64,000 nucleotides of DNA from VAZQ01 sp035293945 (lineage in GTDB: Bacteria > Pseudomonadota > Alphaproteobacteria > Rhizobiales > Xanthobacteraceae): NCBI GenBank assembly GCA_035293945.1, contig DATGLV010000043.1, forward strand, positions 62,001 through 126,000, read 5' to 3'. Below the pieces are notes generated by a model, which was not told the DNA's origin, did no database searches, and saw only the letters and a list, made by a program, of their open reading frames with translations. Position numbers and translations under genes: made by a program. Shown here piece by piece: positions 7,770 to 16,156 of this stretch. Numbering within the stretch: the first letter of the stretch is position 1; each line of letters begins with the position of its first letter.

Positions 7770-8747
7770 ATGGCGAGCGAACCGCAGCTCAAGATCGCGA
7801 TTGCAGACTACGGCCACACCCGTGCGATCAAATCGGGCGAGGCGCCGATCCGCGGCATCAAGCCGGATTTTATCCAGGTGCAGCCGATCATCGGCGCATT
7901 CCGCCGCATGGTGCGCGACGTCGAGTTCGACGTCTGCGAGATGGCGCCCACGACCTACATGATCGCGCGCGCGCTCGGCGCGCCGTTCAAGGCGATCCCG
8001 ATCTTCATCATGCGCCGCTTCCATCACAGCGGCTTCGTGGTGCGTCCCGATGCCGGCATCAAGTCCCCGAAGGATCTCGAGGGCAAGAAGGTCGGAGTGC
8101 GCGCCTATTCGGTCACCACCGGCGTGTGGACGCGCGGCATCTTCACCAACGAATACGGCCTCGACTCGAGCAGGGTGACCTGGGTGGTCGACGACGAGGA
8201 GCACGTCACCACCTTGAAGCTGCCGCCCAACGTGATGCATGCGCCGGCCGGCAGGTCGCTCGCCGACATGATGGCGGCAGGCGAGCTGCAGGCCGCCTTC
8301 ACCGGCAATGCCGGGATCGGCCGCGCCGGCTCGCCGACCGGCGGCGCATGGAAGACGGTCGAGAAGCCTGACTATCCGGAGCTGATCGAAAATCCCGAGA
8401 AGGCGGAAGCCGAGTGGTTCAAGCGCACCGGCATTTATCCGATCCACGGGCTCATCGTCGTGCGCGACGAGATCCTGTGGAAGCATCCGTTCGTGGCGCG
8501 CGCGCTTTATGACGCGTTCGTCGAAGCCAAGAAGCCCTACATGGCGCAGCTCAAGAGCGGGGCAGGGGATTCGGCCGACGACAAGAAATACCGCGGCCTT
8601 GCGTCAATCGTCGGCGATCCGCTGCCCTACGGCATGAAGGCCAATTTGCCCAGCATCGAGGCGATGCTGACTTACGGGTTGCAGCAGAAGCTGATCCCGC
8701 GGCCGATGACGCTCGAAGAGGCCTTCGTCGATCCGGAAAAGGTTTGA
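7770..8747 (+). CDS. 4,5-dihydroxyphthalate decarboxylase-family protein (periplasmic-binding fold, no signal peptide)
   Basis: A 325-residue protein starting MASEPQLKIAIADYG. The ATG at 7770 has GGGGAGG seven bases upstream. It belongs to the periplasmic-binding-protein fold group that includes 4,5-dihydroxyphthalate decarboxylase: visible family features are IADYGHTRAIKSG, IRGIKPDFIQVQP, FRRMVRDVEFDVCEMA, GAPFKAIPIFIMRRFHHSG and DLEGKKVGVRAYSVTT. There is no signal peptide, consistent with an enzyme of the cytoplasm rather than a transporter receptor. The gene at 9675-10577 is a paralogue, with the same motifs. Inferred role: decarboxylation of an aromatic or pyrone-type carboxylate. Annotation as an ABC substrate-binding protein is the alternative. 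Confidence 0.78.
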   Translation: MASEPQLKIAIADYGHTRAIKSGEAPIRGIKPDFIQVQPIIGAFRRMVRDVEFDVCEMAPTTYMIARALGAPFKAIPIFIMRRFHHSGFVVRPDAGIKSPKDLEGKKVGVRAYSVTTGVWTRGIFTNEYGLDSSRVTWVVDDEEHVTTLKLPPNVMHAPAGRSLADMMAAGELQAAFTGNAGIGRAGSPTGGAWKTVEKPDYPELIENPEKAEAEWFKRTGIYPIHGLIVVRDEILWKHPFVARALYDAFVEAKKPYMAQLKSGAGDSADDKKYRGLASIVGDPLPYGMKANLPSIEAMLTYGLQQKLIPRPMTLEEAFVDPEKV

Positions 8748-8807
8748 TCGGCATCAGGCCCACCGCTGATCGCGCGCAAAATCTCATCCCGCAATTGGAG
8801 ACCATCC

Positions 8808-9659
8808 ATGTCGAAAATCATGGACATTCACCCGCACATCGTCGCCAACGACATCGCCCGCTATCCGTTGGCCCCACTGGGCGGGCATCAGTCCGATTGG
8901 TCGCGCACGCGCCCTGTGACGACCGAGCAGATGCTCGCCGCCATGGATAAGGCAGGCGTCGCCAAGGCGGCGATCGTGCAGGCCTCGACCTGTTACGGGC
9001 ATGATAATTCTTATGTGGCCGACGCGGTCGCGGCCCACCCTGATCGCTTCACCGGCGTGTTCTCGGTCGATGTGCTCTCGGCCGACGCGCCGGAGCGCAT
9101 GCTCCATTGGGTCAAGCGCGGGCTGACCGGCATGCGGCTCTTCACCATCGGCAGCACCATGCCGGACCAGGCCGCATGGCTCGACGATCCCAAGACCTAC
9201 CCGGCCTGGGACTGCGCCGCCGAGCTCGGCCTCTCGATCTGCCTGCAGATGTCCCCCAAGGCGTTTCCGGAAATGCTGCGCATGATCCAGCGTTTCCCCA
9301 AGGTGCGCATCATCCTCGACCACATGGCGCGCCCGAATATCGAGGACGGGCCGCCCTATGCGGCCGCCGAGAGCCTGTTCGCGCTCGCCAAATATCCGCA
9401 GGTTTATCTCAAGGTCACCGAGCGCAACTTCACGCAAAGCCGCAAAGGCAAGGCGACGCCGGAGACATTCTTCCCGAAGGTCGTCTCGGAGTTCGGGGCG
9501 CAGCGACTGGCCTGGGGCTCGAACTATCCGTCGTCCGAAGGCTCGCTGTCTGAGCTCGTCGCCATGGCGAGGGCAGGGCTTGCCTGTCTCTCGCAGGCCG
9601 ACCAGGACTGGATATTTGCCAAGACGGCGCAGAGCCTCTATCCCGCTCTCGCAGATTGA
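8808..9659 (+). CDS. Amidohydrolase-2 family protein, LigI-like (TIM-barrel hydrolase/decarboxylase)
   Basis: A 283-residue metal-dependent TIM-barrel protein. The N-terminal metal motif is MDIHPHIV (HxH, residues 8-10). Other features are ASTCYGHDNSYVADAVAAHP near 60-80, GMRLF near 105, ILDHMARPNIEDG near 165-180 and the terminal LAWGSNYPSSEGS with a Ser-rich end typical of the group. Relatives include 2-pyrone-4,6-dicarboxylate lactonase (LigI) and gamma-resorcylate-type decarboxylases. GGAG lies eight bases before the ATG. It sits 60 bases after one decarboxylase-family gene and 15 bases before the other, so all three enzymes probably work on one pathway. The metal may be absent, as in LigI; the exact reaction is not predictable. 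Confidence 0.82.
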   Translation: MSKIMDIHPHIVANDIARYPLAPLGGHQSDWSRTRPVTTEQMLAAMDKAGVAKAAIVQASTCYGHDNSYVADAVAAHPDRFTGVFSVDVLSADAPERMLHWVKRGLTGMRLFTIGSTMPDQAAWLDDPKTYPAWDCAAELGLSICLQMSPKAFPEMLRMIQRFPKVRIILDHMARPNIEDGPPYAAAESLFALAKYPQVYLKVTERNFTQSRKGKATPETFFPKVVSEFGAQRLAWGSNYPSSEGSLSELVAMARAGLACLSQADQDWIFAKTAQSLYPALAD

Positions 9660-9674
9660 CAAGGAGCGCGACCC

Positions 9675-10577
9675 ATGGCCGCCCAAGGTAAGCTCACCCT
9701 CAACACGATGCTGGGGAATTATTCGAACACCAAGGCGCTCAAGGAAGGTGCGCTCAAGTCGGATCTCGTGGATTTCGATTTCGTCGAGGTCAAGGTCGCC
9801 AACAACCTGTTCAAGAGCGTGGTGCGGGACGCCAAGTATGATCTCTCCGAGCTCGCGATCGCGACCTATCTGCAGGCAAAGTATTACAAGAAGCCCTACG
9901 TGCTGATCCCCGCCGTGCTGGTCTCCCGCGGCCAGCATCACACCATCGCTTATAACGGCGACCGCGGCACCTTGCGGCCGCAGGACCTGCACGGCAAGCG
10001 CGTCGGCGCGCGCGCCTATACGGTGACGACCGTCACCTGGGTGCGCGGGATCCTGGCGGAAGAATACGGCATCGACATCAGCAAGATCGACTGGGTCACC
10101 TTCGAGGACCCGCACGTTGCCGAGTACCAGGACCCGCCGGTCATCAAGCGCGCCCCTCCCGGCAAGGACATGGTGGGCATGCTGCTCGACGGCGAGATCG
10201 ATGCCGCTGTCGTCGGCGACAAGCTGCCCGACCCGCGGCTCAAATACCTCATTCCGGATCCGGAGGCCGCCGCCAAGAAATGGGCGGAGCGGCACGGCGG
10301 CGTGCCGATCAACCACATGGTGGTGGTGCGCGAGGAGATCTCGAAGAAGCACCCTGATGCGATCAAAGAAGTGTTCCGCCTGCTGCACGCAAGCAAGCTC
10401 GCGGGCGGGCTCGCCGACCGCCCCGTGCAGGAGGACCCCTATCGCTACGGGGTCGAAGCCTGCCGGCCGATCCTCGAGATCATGATCGACCTCTGCTTCA
10501 GGCAGCAGCTCATCGGCCGCCGCATGTCGGTCGACGAATTGTTCGACGACACCACGCGCGCGCTGAAGATCGGCTAG
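9675..10577 (+). CDS. 4,5-dihydroxyphthalate decarboxylase-family protein, second copy
   Basis: A 300-residue paralogue of the gene at 7770. Shared features are the short N-terminus leading into LNTMLGNYSNTKALKEG, FKSVVRDAKYDLSELAIATY, KKPYVLIPAVLVSRGQHH, DLHGKRVGARAYTVTTVTWV, RGILAEEYGIDISKIDW and a late VPINHMVVVREEI. There is no signal peptide. The ATG has AAGGAGCG nine bases upstream. It is the last clear gene of the operon (LysR divergent, Bug protein, paralogue, amidohydrolase, this gene). Two non-identical copies may form a heteromeric enzyme, or act on two related acids. Some family members are labelled ABC substrate-binding proteins, so enzymatic function is inference. Confidence 0.78.
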   Translation: MAAQGKLTLNTMLGNYSNTKALKEGALKSDLVDFDFVEVKVANNLFKSVVRDAKYDLSELAIATYLQAKYYKKPYVLIPAVLVSRGQHHTIAYNGDRGTLRPQDLHGKRVGARAYTVTTVTWVRGILAEEYGIDISKIDWVTFEDPHVAEYQDPPVIKRAPPGKDMVGMLLDGEIDAAVVGDKLPDPRLKYLIPDPEAAAKKWAERHGGVPINHMVVVREEISKKHPDAIKEVFRLLHASKLAGGLADRPVQEDPYRYGVEACRPILEIMIDLCFRQQLIGRRMSVDELFDDTTRALKIG

Positions 10578-10746
10578 CGTGGGGCGACGGGCGCGGGCGG
10601 GGCGTTATGCGTCTCGTCCGATGCGCTAGCTTCCGCCCGGTCACCCTCAATTGAACGGGCCCGCTACGCGCGCAACCTTGCTGGGCAACGCGCAAATGCA
10701 TATATTATGTTGAGCATAAAGGAACTGTGCCAAAGGGAACTGCGCC

Positions 10747-10857
10747 ATGTGCACGATTAAGCGGCTCTTTATGGCTGCCGCGGTGGCGATGATGGTGACG
10801 CCGTTGTTCAGCTTGGCGCTTTTCGCCGCTGAGAGCCTGCGGTCGAGCCCGCCATAA
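10747..10857 (+). CDS. Possible small membrane or exported peptide (36 residues)
   Basis: Short frame starting MCTIKRLFMAAAVAMMVTPL: two basic residues, then one hydrophobic helix, then a short polar tail ending in SPP. It looks like a signal-anchor peptide. AAAGGGAA lies 8-15 bases upstream of the ATG, within an imperfect tandem of AAAGGAACTGTGCC and AAAGGGAACTGCGCC (10719-10746). No family is recognised. It may be a chance frame in the space between two convergent genes. Confidence 0.3.
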   Translation: MCTIKRLFMAAAVAMMVTPLFSLALFAAESLRSSPP

Positions 10858-10890
10858 CCCATAGCCGGTGCGGCGAGCGATTCTTCTGCC

Positions 10891-12729
10891 TTATTCCCCG
10901 GCCAACTCCAGTGCGGCTGCCGAGTGGGCACGCACTGTTTTCAGCGCAACGCGGCCACTTTTGTCGACCTCCTGCGCATTCTTGAAGCTTTCCTCGATAT
11001 GCTCAACGTCGCGCTCAAGTTCGGCGACGACTTTGTTCCTGATCATATCATAGTCGGGATTTGCCTTGCGCGCCTCAAGCACCAGCACGGCAAATGCGTA
11101 AGTGTCGCCCAACGAATAGCGGTCGGTTTCTACATAGTCATAGAACGGATTCTTCGCTGCCTTGCGTTCGTCTACCTCGTCCATGACCAGCTTGATCTGC
11201 TGGGCATATTCGGCGAGCTGCCCGGTGTAGGGGATCGCATAGGAGCTGCCGCGGGCGACGTCCTCCGCGAGGAAATAGGCGCCGTCGTTTATCGCCAGAT
11301 ATTCCGCTACCTGTTCGCGACAAAGGAGATCGTCTTCTTTGGCGCATTGTTGCCTGGCGCGGCTCAGGACAGCGATATGACTGCGCGCACGCTGACGTAT
11401 CTCGTCGAGCGGTCCGAAGTAGAGCTTCGAGATGTCGCCGGGCTTGCCCTCGTAATAATTCAGGCGGCCTATGGCCCACAGGAATCCGTAATCTTTGAAG
11501 TCGAGCTCGCTATCTGCTTCACGCAGGAGTTTCCGGGCCTTGTCGTCGTCGCCCATGAAGCTCAGGAAATAGGCGGCCGCGACATAAAGATAGGGAAGCG
11601 TGCGATAGTCCTGAATTCTGGGAAAATAGGACACCGCGTTCGGTACAATCCCGTCCACATAATAAACCGAGGGAACCGATTCGCATGTCCTATCATGGAC
11701 GTAGGGCGCGATCTTCCGCGGCAGATCGATCACACCCTGCCAAAGGCGGTCGTGCGTGGCGCTGAGTTCGCCGTTCTTCTCGATATCCTTGTTGAACAAA
11801 ATCTGTTCAAGCAACTCCGCCGTCGGTCTGATCATGGTTCGGGCGCTCTCGAGGCTCAGCCCATGATTGATCGCTTTTTGCACGCAGGCAGCGACGGGCG
11901 AGATAACGGTGCCGAAGGCAGGCGCCAAAGCCTTCATGGAAGGAAGCATCGTCGATCGTTTCGGGTTCGTGGTGTCGTATTTCTCCAGGTATTCTATGTC
12001 CTGGGAAATGCGCTGAGAGTAGATTGCCAAATAAGTCAGGCTGCCCTCGTCGTCGAAGGCCTCAGCCGAGTCCTCCAGCGATATCCTGTGATTGGTGGCG
12101 GTGGCGACCTGAAGTTCGATAACAGGCGACTTCAGGCTGGTCAGATGTGACAACCAGCGATCGAGATGCGGGGCAGCAAGCGCTAGAAAGGTAATTCCAA
12201 GGGCGGTCGACAGGGCGAGACTTGTGCCGATGCCGGCAGCGGGCTGCTCGTCGCGAACCGCGGGCGGGTCTGCCGGCATGTCCCCGCCGGCGGCCCCCGT
12301 TTGCTCCGCCGTCAGCGCACCTTGCGCCGCGATGGCAGGGGGTCGGCGCGCGGCGTTTTCGCGGCGTTCGGCGGCGGCGCGGATCCGCTCTTGCGCGAGG
12401 AAGGCGGCACCGGCACCGAGCAAAAGGCCCAGGATGAAGCGGGCAACGATCCCTTGGCCGATCGCGTCGGTCATCTCACCAAAGGTGTGCGGATGGACAG
12501 AAAACGACGCCCACGATGCAATGCCGACCAACACCAGCACGAATGAGCAAAACGCCGTCGCGAGTTGGGACGTTCGAAGCTCGCAGGGCCATCTTGTGGC
12601 GACCCGAACCGACGCCGCCTGCCAGACCCAATAGCCAAAGAACCCAATAATGACGGCGATAACGAACCAGCCCACGACACGCCACCCCGCCCCTTGAGAC
12701 CGTCCCTCGGCGCTGGCCAAAGCCCCCAT
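10891..12729 (-). CDS. Conserved-looking membrane protein of unknown function (612 residues)
   Basis: I do not recognise the family. The N-terminal 190 residues contain four likely membrane helices: WFVIAVIIGFFGYWVW (~20-36), a second around 56-76 (FCSFVLVLVGIASW), a third near 92-112 (FILGLLLGAGAAFLA) and a fourth near 168-190 (LSTALGITFLALAAP). An Ala/Glu-rich, charged cytoplasmic-type segment separates the third and fourth. The remaining 420 residues are soluble and helical, with many Tyr and acidic residues and no catalytic signature seen; the pattern YLYVAAAYFLSFMGDDDKARKL hints at TPR-like helical pairs. The start ATG has only a weak ribosome site. It faces the decarboxylase operon convergently and has no obvious functional partner. 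Confidence 0.7.
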   Translation of the reverse strand: MGALASAEGRSQGAGWRVVGWFVIAVIIGFFGYWVWQAASVRVATRWPCELRTSQLATAFCSFVLVLVGIASWASFSVHPHTFGEMTDAIGQGIVARFILGLLLGAGAAFLAQERIRAAAERRENAARRPPAIAAQGALTAEQTGAAGGDMPADPPAVRDEQPAAGIGTSLALSTALGITFLALAAPHLDRWLSHLTSLKSPVIELQVATATNHRISLEDSAEAFDDEGSLTYLAIYSQRISQDIEYLEKYDTTNPKRSTMLPSMKALAPAFGTVISPVAACVQKAINHGLSLESARTMIRPTAELLEQILFNKDIEKNGELSATHDRLWQGVIDLPRKIAPYVHDRTCESVPSVYYVDGIVPNAVSYFPRIQDYRTLPYLYVAAAYFLSFMGDDDKARKLLREADSELDFKDYGFLWAIGRLNYYEGKPGDISKLYFGPLDEIRQRARSHIAVLSRARQQCAKEDDLLCREQVAEYLAINDGAYFLAEDVARGSSYAIPYTGQLAEYAQQIKLVMDEVDERKAAKNPFYDYVETDRYSLGDTYAFAVLVLEARKANPDYDMIRNKVVAELERDVEHIEESFKNAQEVDKSGRVALKTVRAHSAAALELAGE

Positions 12730-13109
12730 CTCAGGCGAGCTGCGACCTTGTTTCCTCCACCTCTATGCGCTCAGCCAAGAGTTGTCGACTCCAATCAGTA
12801 CAAGAGGCCGTATCCTTGTGAATGGGCGCGCCAGTGAGACTGAAGCTTAGGAGCGGGAGAGGCCATAGCGGGCGCCGATGCCACTTGGAGCCTTATGGTG
12901 ATGAGCGCGGGCCCCTGAGCGCCTTGTCGAAGTTGAACCCGCGCGTCTCAATGACCAGACTATTTAATTAGACTTACGCGGCCCTGCGCGATTCCCTCAC
13001 TGAGATCACGCCGGGTTGATTTCGCGCCTGCGGACGCGCAACGTCGAAGGCGGCTGATCCATAAGCCGCTGATCAAAGCTGTTCGACGGCATCCAGCAAG
13101 GGGGGCGTC
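12730..13109. other. Intergenic region, nothing recognised
   Basis: About 380 bases between the divergent membrane-protein gene and the alpha/beta hydrolase gene. No coding or RNA feature was found on either strand; the last bases hold AGGGGGG, the ribosome site of the hydrolase. Promoters for both genes should lie here. Confidence 0.5.
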
Positions 13110-13907
13110 ATGGTCGCACACATCGAGGGACCGCTGTATTACGAACGGATGGGCCGCAGCGGGCCGGTCATGGCCTTCGTGCATCCGAACCCAATGGACC
13201 AATCCTGCTGGATATTCCAGATGGCGCATATGTCGACATGGCATCGCTGCATCGCCATCGACATTCCTGGCTACGGCCGCTCGCCCAAGGCGACCGCTGG
13301 GCTCACCATGGACGACATGGCGCAAGCCTGCTGGGAGGCGATCGACGAGGTGGCGCCCGGCGAGGCTGCAATCCTGGTCGGATGCTCCGTCGGCTCGGCG
13401 CTCCTGCCCTATATGCACCACCAACAAGCCAAGCGCACTGCTGCTCTGGTCATGTCGGGCACCGGCTACAATCCGGGACGGGATTTCACGTCGCGCCGGA
13501 TCGCCGCCTACCGTGAGCAGGGCATCGGCTACCGCTGGGGCTACACTTTCGAGGATCTGAGCCCGGCGTTCCGGGCGACACCGCTGGCGCATTTCTTCGC
13601 CGACCTGTTCTCCGAGCGCAATGGGCACGCCGATCTGCAGTCGATCATCCATCAATTCGAGGCGCTGGCGAAGCCGGAACCGGATGACTTGCACGCACGG
13701 ATCGCGTGTCCGGCGATCATATTGACCGGCAGCGAGGATGGCTCGCATCCGCGCGCCGCAGCTTTGCGGGCGCGGATTCCGGGCTGTGAAATGAAAATTC
13801 TCTACGGCGCCGGCCACGCCTGCCAGATCGAGCAGCCATGGCTGTTCGATCGATACATGATCGAGTTCCTCAAGCGCCACGGCCTGTTTCCGGCTCCCGT
13901 CGCGTGA
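13110..13907 (+). CDS. Alpha/beta hydrolase
   Basis: A 265-residue alpha/beta hydrolase without a signal peptide. The oxyanion-hole region is VHPNPMDQSCW (residues 24-34), the nucleophile elbow is GCSVGSA with Ser93 as nucleophile, the acid is probably the Asp in TGSEDGSHP near 213, and the base is His236 in GAGHACQIEQP. This is the layout of meta-cleavage-product hydrolases and enol-lactonases (MhpC/PcaD-like), which act on carbon-carbon or ester bonds in aromatic breakdown. AGGGGGG lies upstream of the ATG. The Bug-protein gene follows after 44 bases, so the pair probably handles one substrate class. The substrate is unknown. Confidence 0.85.
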   Translation: MVAHIEGPLYYERMGRSGPVMAFVHPNPMDQSCWIFQMAHMSTWHRCIAIDIPGYGRSPKATAGLTMDDMAQACWEAIDEVAPGEAAILVGCSVGSALLPYMHHQQAKRTAALVMSGTGYNPGRDFTSRRIAAYREQGIGYRWGYTFEDLSPAFRATPLAHFFADLFSERNGHADLQSIIHQFEALAKPEPDDLHARIACPAIILTGSEDGSHPRAAALRARIPGCEMKILYGAGHACQIEQPWLFDRYMIEFLKRHGLFPAPVA

Positions 13908-13951
13908 TAGCTTTGCCTGCGGGGTGCCGGGTTCCTTAGGAGAGGAACGCC

Positions 13952-14929
13952 GTGGACATCGAGCGCCGTCGATTGCTTCGCCTGGCCGGTGGTCTCGCCG
14001 CACTCGCGGGCGCGGTTGACCTCGCGAAGGCAGAGACCTATCCGTCGCGGTCTGCTCGCATCCTCGTCGCAACGAGTGCAGGCGGCGGGACCGACATTGC
14101 GGCGCGCCTCATCGCCCAATGGCTGACTGAGAAGCTCGACTGCTCCTTTTTCGTCGAGAATCGTCCGGGTGGCAACAACAACATCGGCACTGAGGCGGCG
14201 GCGCATGCGACGGCGGACGGCTCTGTGCTGTTCATGGCCAACTCCGTCAATACGATCAACGCATCGCTTTACCAAAAGCTCAACTACAACTTCATTGCCG
14301 ACTTTGAACCGGTGGTGCTCGTCGTGCGCTCGCCGCTGCTGATGATGGTGCATCCCTCGGTTCCCGCCCGGACCGTGCCTGAGTTCATTGCCTATGCCAA
14401 GGCGAGGCCGAACATGCTCAGCATGGGGTCAGGGGGCAGCGGCTCGAGCGGGCACATGGCGGGTGAGCTGTTCATGATGATGACCGGAATCAAATTGATT
14501 CACGTGCCCTATCGGGGCGAGTCGCTGGCGATGGCCGACCTGATTGCGGGCCAGGCGCAAATCGTGTTCGCCACCACCGGCTCGGCGCTCGCCTTTACCA
14601 AAGCCGGCACTGTGCGGCCGCTCGCCGTGACCACACAGGTCGCTTTGGCCGCGATCGCCGATGTCCCGTCGTTGACGCAATTCCTGCCCGGCTATGAGGC
14701 GAGTGGCTGGAGCGGATTGTGCGCGCCGAAAGGCACGTCTCCCGAGATCGTCGCTATTCTCAACCGGGAGGTCAACGCCGCATTGAACCATCCCGTCATC
14801 AGGCAACACATCGCAGACATTGGCGGCACCCCGCAGGGCGGCACGCCGGCCGAGTTCGCCAAGTTCATTGCCGAAGACACCCAGCGTTGGGCCAAGGTGG
14901 TCAAGTTCGCCGGCATCAAGCCGGGCTAA
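13952..14929 (+). CDS. Bug/TctC-family solute-binding protein
   Basis: A 325-residue exported binding protein. It starts at GTG 13952 with AGGAGAGG eight bases upstream. The N-terminus MDIERRRLLRLAGGLAALAG carries consecutive arginines before a hydrophobic stretch, so it may use the Tat route. The mature protein begins ETYPSRSARILVATSAGGGT and has the family motif FVENRPGGNNNIGTEAAAHA. Later motifs include HVPYRGESLAMADLIAGQAQ. It follows the alpha/beta hydrolase in the same direction. No transport membrane subunits are nearby, so this is another orphan receptor of the Bug expansion. Confidence 0.9.
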   Translation: MDIERRRLLRLAGGLAALAGAVDLAKAETYPSRSARILVATSAGGGTDIAARLIAQWLTEKLDCSFFVENRPGGNNNIGTEAAAHATADGSVLFMANSVNTINASLYQKLNYNFIADFEPVVLVVRSPLLMMVHPSVPARTVPEFIAYAKARPNMLSMGSGGSGSSGHMAGELFMMMTGIKLIHVPYRGESLAMADLIAGQAQIVFATTGSALAFTKAGTVRPLAVTTQVALAAIADVPSLTQFLPGYEASGWSGLCAPKGTSPEIVAILNREVNAALNHPVIRQHIADIGGTPQGGTPAEFAKFIAEDTQRWAKVVKFAGIKPG

Positions 14930-15028
14930 CCACCTGTCACTTCAGTCGGCGAATGCGCTTCTTTCAATTGCGGCGCAGGCGCGCGCTTGCCCCGGTCTTT
15001 GCGAAGCTTCCCAACAAGGCTCTTGGCA

Positions 15029-16060
15029 TCATCTCGGTTGATCGACGATGACTTTACGCGCCTGCGCGACCAGGTCGGGGGGCGTGCGGTAAAGCTCGTC
15101 GACCAACGCGGCGACCGCGTCGCCACCCATCGGATTAACATCTAGCTTGTGGGCCTTGGCGTCACCCAGGAATTCCGGATCCGCCATGGTCTCATCGAAC
15201 GCTTTGCGCAATGCCTGCAGGCGCTCCTCGGGCAGCCCCGGCGTCGTCACAAAAGGCCAGCCCATGGCTTGGCGGCTGAGGATCAACCGCAGGATTTGCT
15301 GCTGCTCCCGGGTCGTCGCGTAATCCATAATGAACGGAACGCCGGGCAAGTCCGGGCTCTTGGCAAGCGCCATCTGCACGATGAGATTGAGCTTTCCGCC
15401 GGTGAGCCAATCGGGCTTCGCCAGCTTGATGCTGCTCCATGACCAGCCGCAGCGGCCATCGACCTCGCCGCGCTCGAGGGCGAGCGACATCTCGTTGGCT
15501 CCCGGATAGCCGCTGATCACTCTCAGCTTGATCCCGAACATGTTCTTGAGCGCGATCGAGAACAGGTCGGGATCCGAGCCGGACCCTTCGCCGGCGACCG
15601 TAAACGGCGTCGTCAACATGTCGTTCCAGTTCTTGATGGCCGAGGTGTGCCAAGTGGCGCAGACGCTGACCTGATCGCTGCCGCTGCCGATCCAGCCGAA
15701 CTTGCGCGCGTCGAAGCTCGCACCGCTGCCGACCAGCGGCTCCATGGCGAGGCCACGGCCGAAAATCCCGAGCACGCTGCCGTCCTTTGGGGCGACCGCA
15801 TAGATGTAGTTCGCGGCCTTGAGACTGCCGGCACCCGGCATGTTCTGCGCCACGATGGTCGGATTGCCCGGGATGTGCCGGCCCATGTGCCGTGCCAGCG
15901 TCCGGGCGTAGATGTCGTAGCCGCCCCCGGCGCTGTAGCCGATGATCATCGACATCATGCGGCCGCGATAGAAGTCGGCCACCGATTGCGCTTGTGCGTC
16001 TCGATGCGCCGGCAGCATCGCCGCGGCGCCGAGCAGGCATGTGGCCATCAGCTTGCGCAT
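15029..16060 (-). CDS. Bug/TctC-like exported solute-binding protein
   Basis: A 343-residue protein of the tricarboxylate-receptor type, more distant than the two preceding ones. A signal peptide (MRKLMATCLLGAAAMLPAH, then AQAQ) leads to SVADFYRGRMMSMIIGYSAG and GGYDIYARTLARHMGRHIPG. The ligand-pocket motif is IVAQNMPGAGSLKAANYIY. This subfamily starts with DFYRGK/R-type sequence and occurs next to dicarboxylate or aromatic-acid genes in related bacteria. The start at 16060 places the signal peptide; GGGGCTG lies upstream. It lies 96 bases behind the multi-pass membrane protein on the same strand, and could be cotranscribed with it. Confidence 0.85.
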   Translation of the reverse strand: MRKLMATCLLGAAAMLPAHRDAQAQSVADFYRGRMMSMIIGYSAGGGYDIYARTLARHMGRHIPGNPTIVAQNMPGAGSLKAANYIYAVAPKDGSVLGIFGRGLAMEPLVGSGASFDARKFGWIGSGSDQVSVCATWHTSAIKNWNDMLTTPFTVAGEGSGSDPDLFSIALKNMFGIKLRVISGYPGANEMSLALERGEVDGRCGWSWSSIKLAKPDWLTGGKLNLIVQMALAKSPDLPGVPFIMDYATTREQQQILRLILSRQAMGWPFVTTPGLPEERLQALRKAFDETMADPEFLGDAKAHKLDVNPMGGDAVAALVDELYRTPPDLVAQARKVIVDQPR

Positions 16061-16156
16061 CGACAGCCCCAAATGCCGCTCCCTATCCTTGCTGTGGCCG
16101 GCCGCCGCCTTCCAATAATGGCGCACGTCTGGCGCCTTCCCGAGCCTCGATGTGTC

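Noticed and set aside
8784..10388. A 534-codon minus-strand frame across the amidohydrolase and decarboxylase-family genes
   Set aside because: His/Arg-rich translation without motifs; the plus-strand genes have ribosome sites and conserved family sequences.
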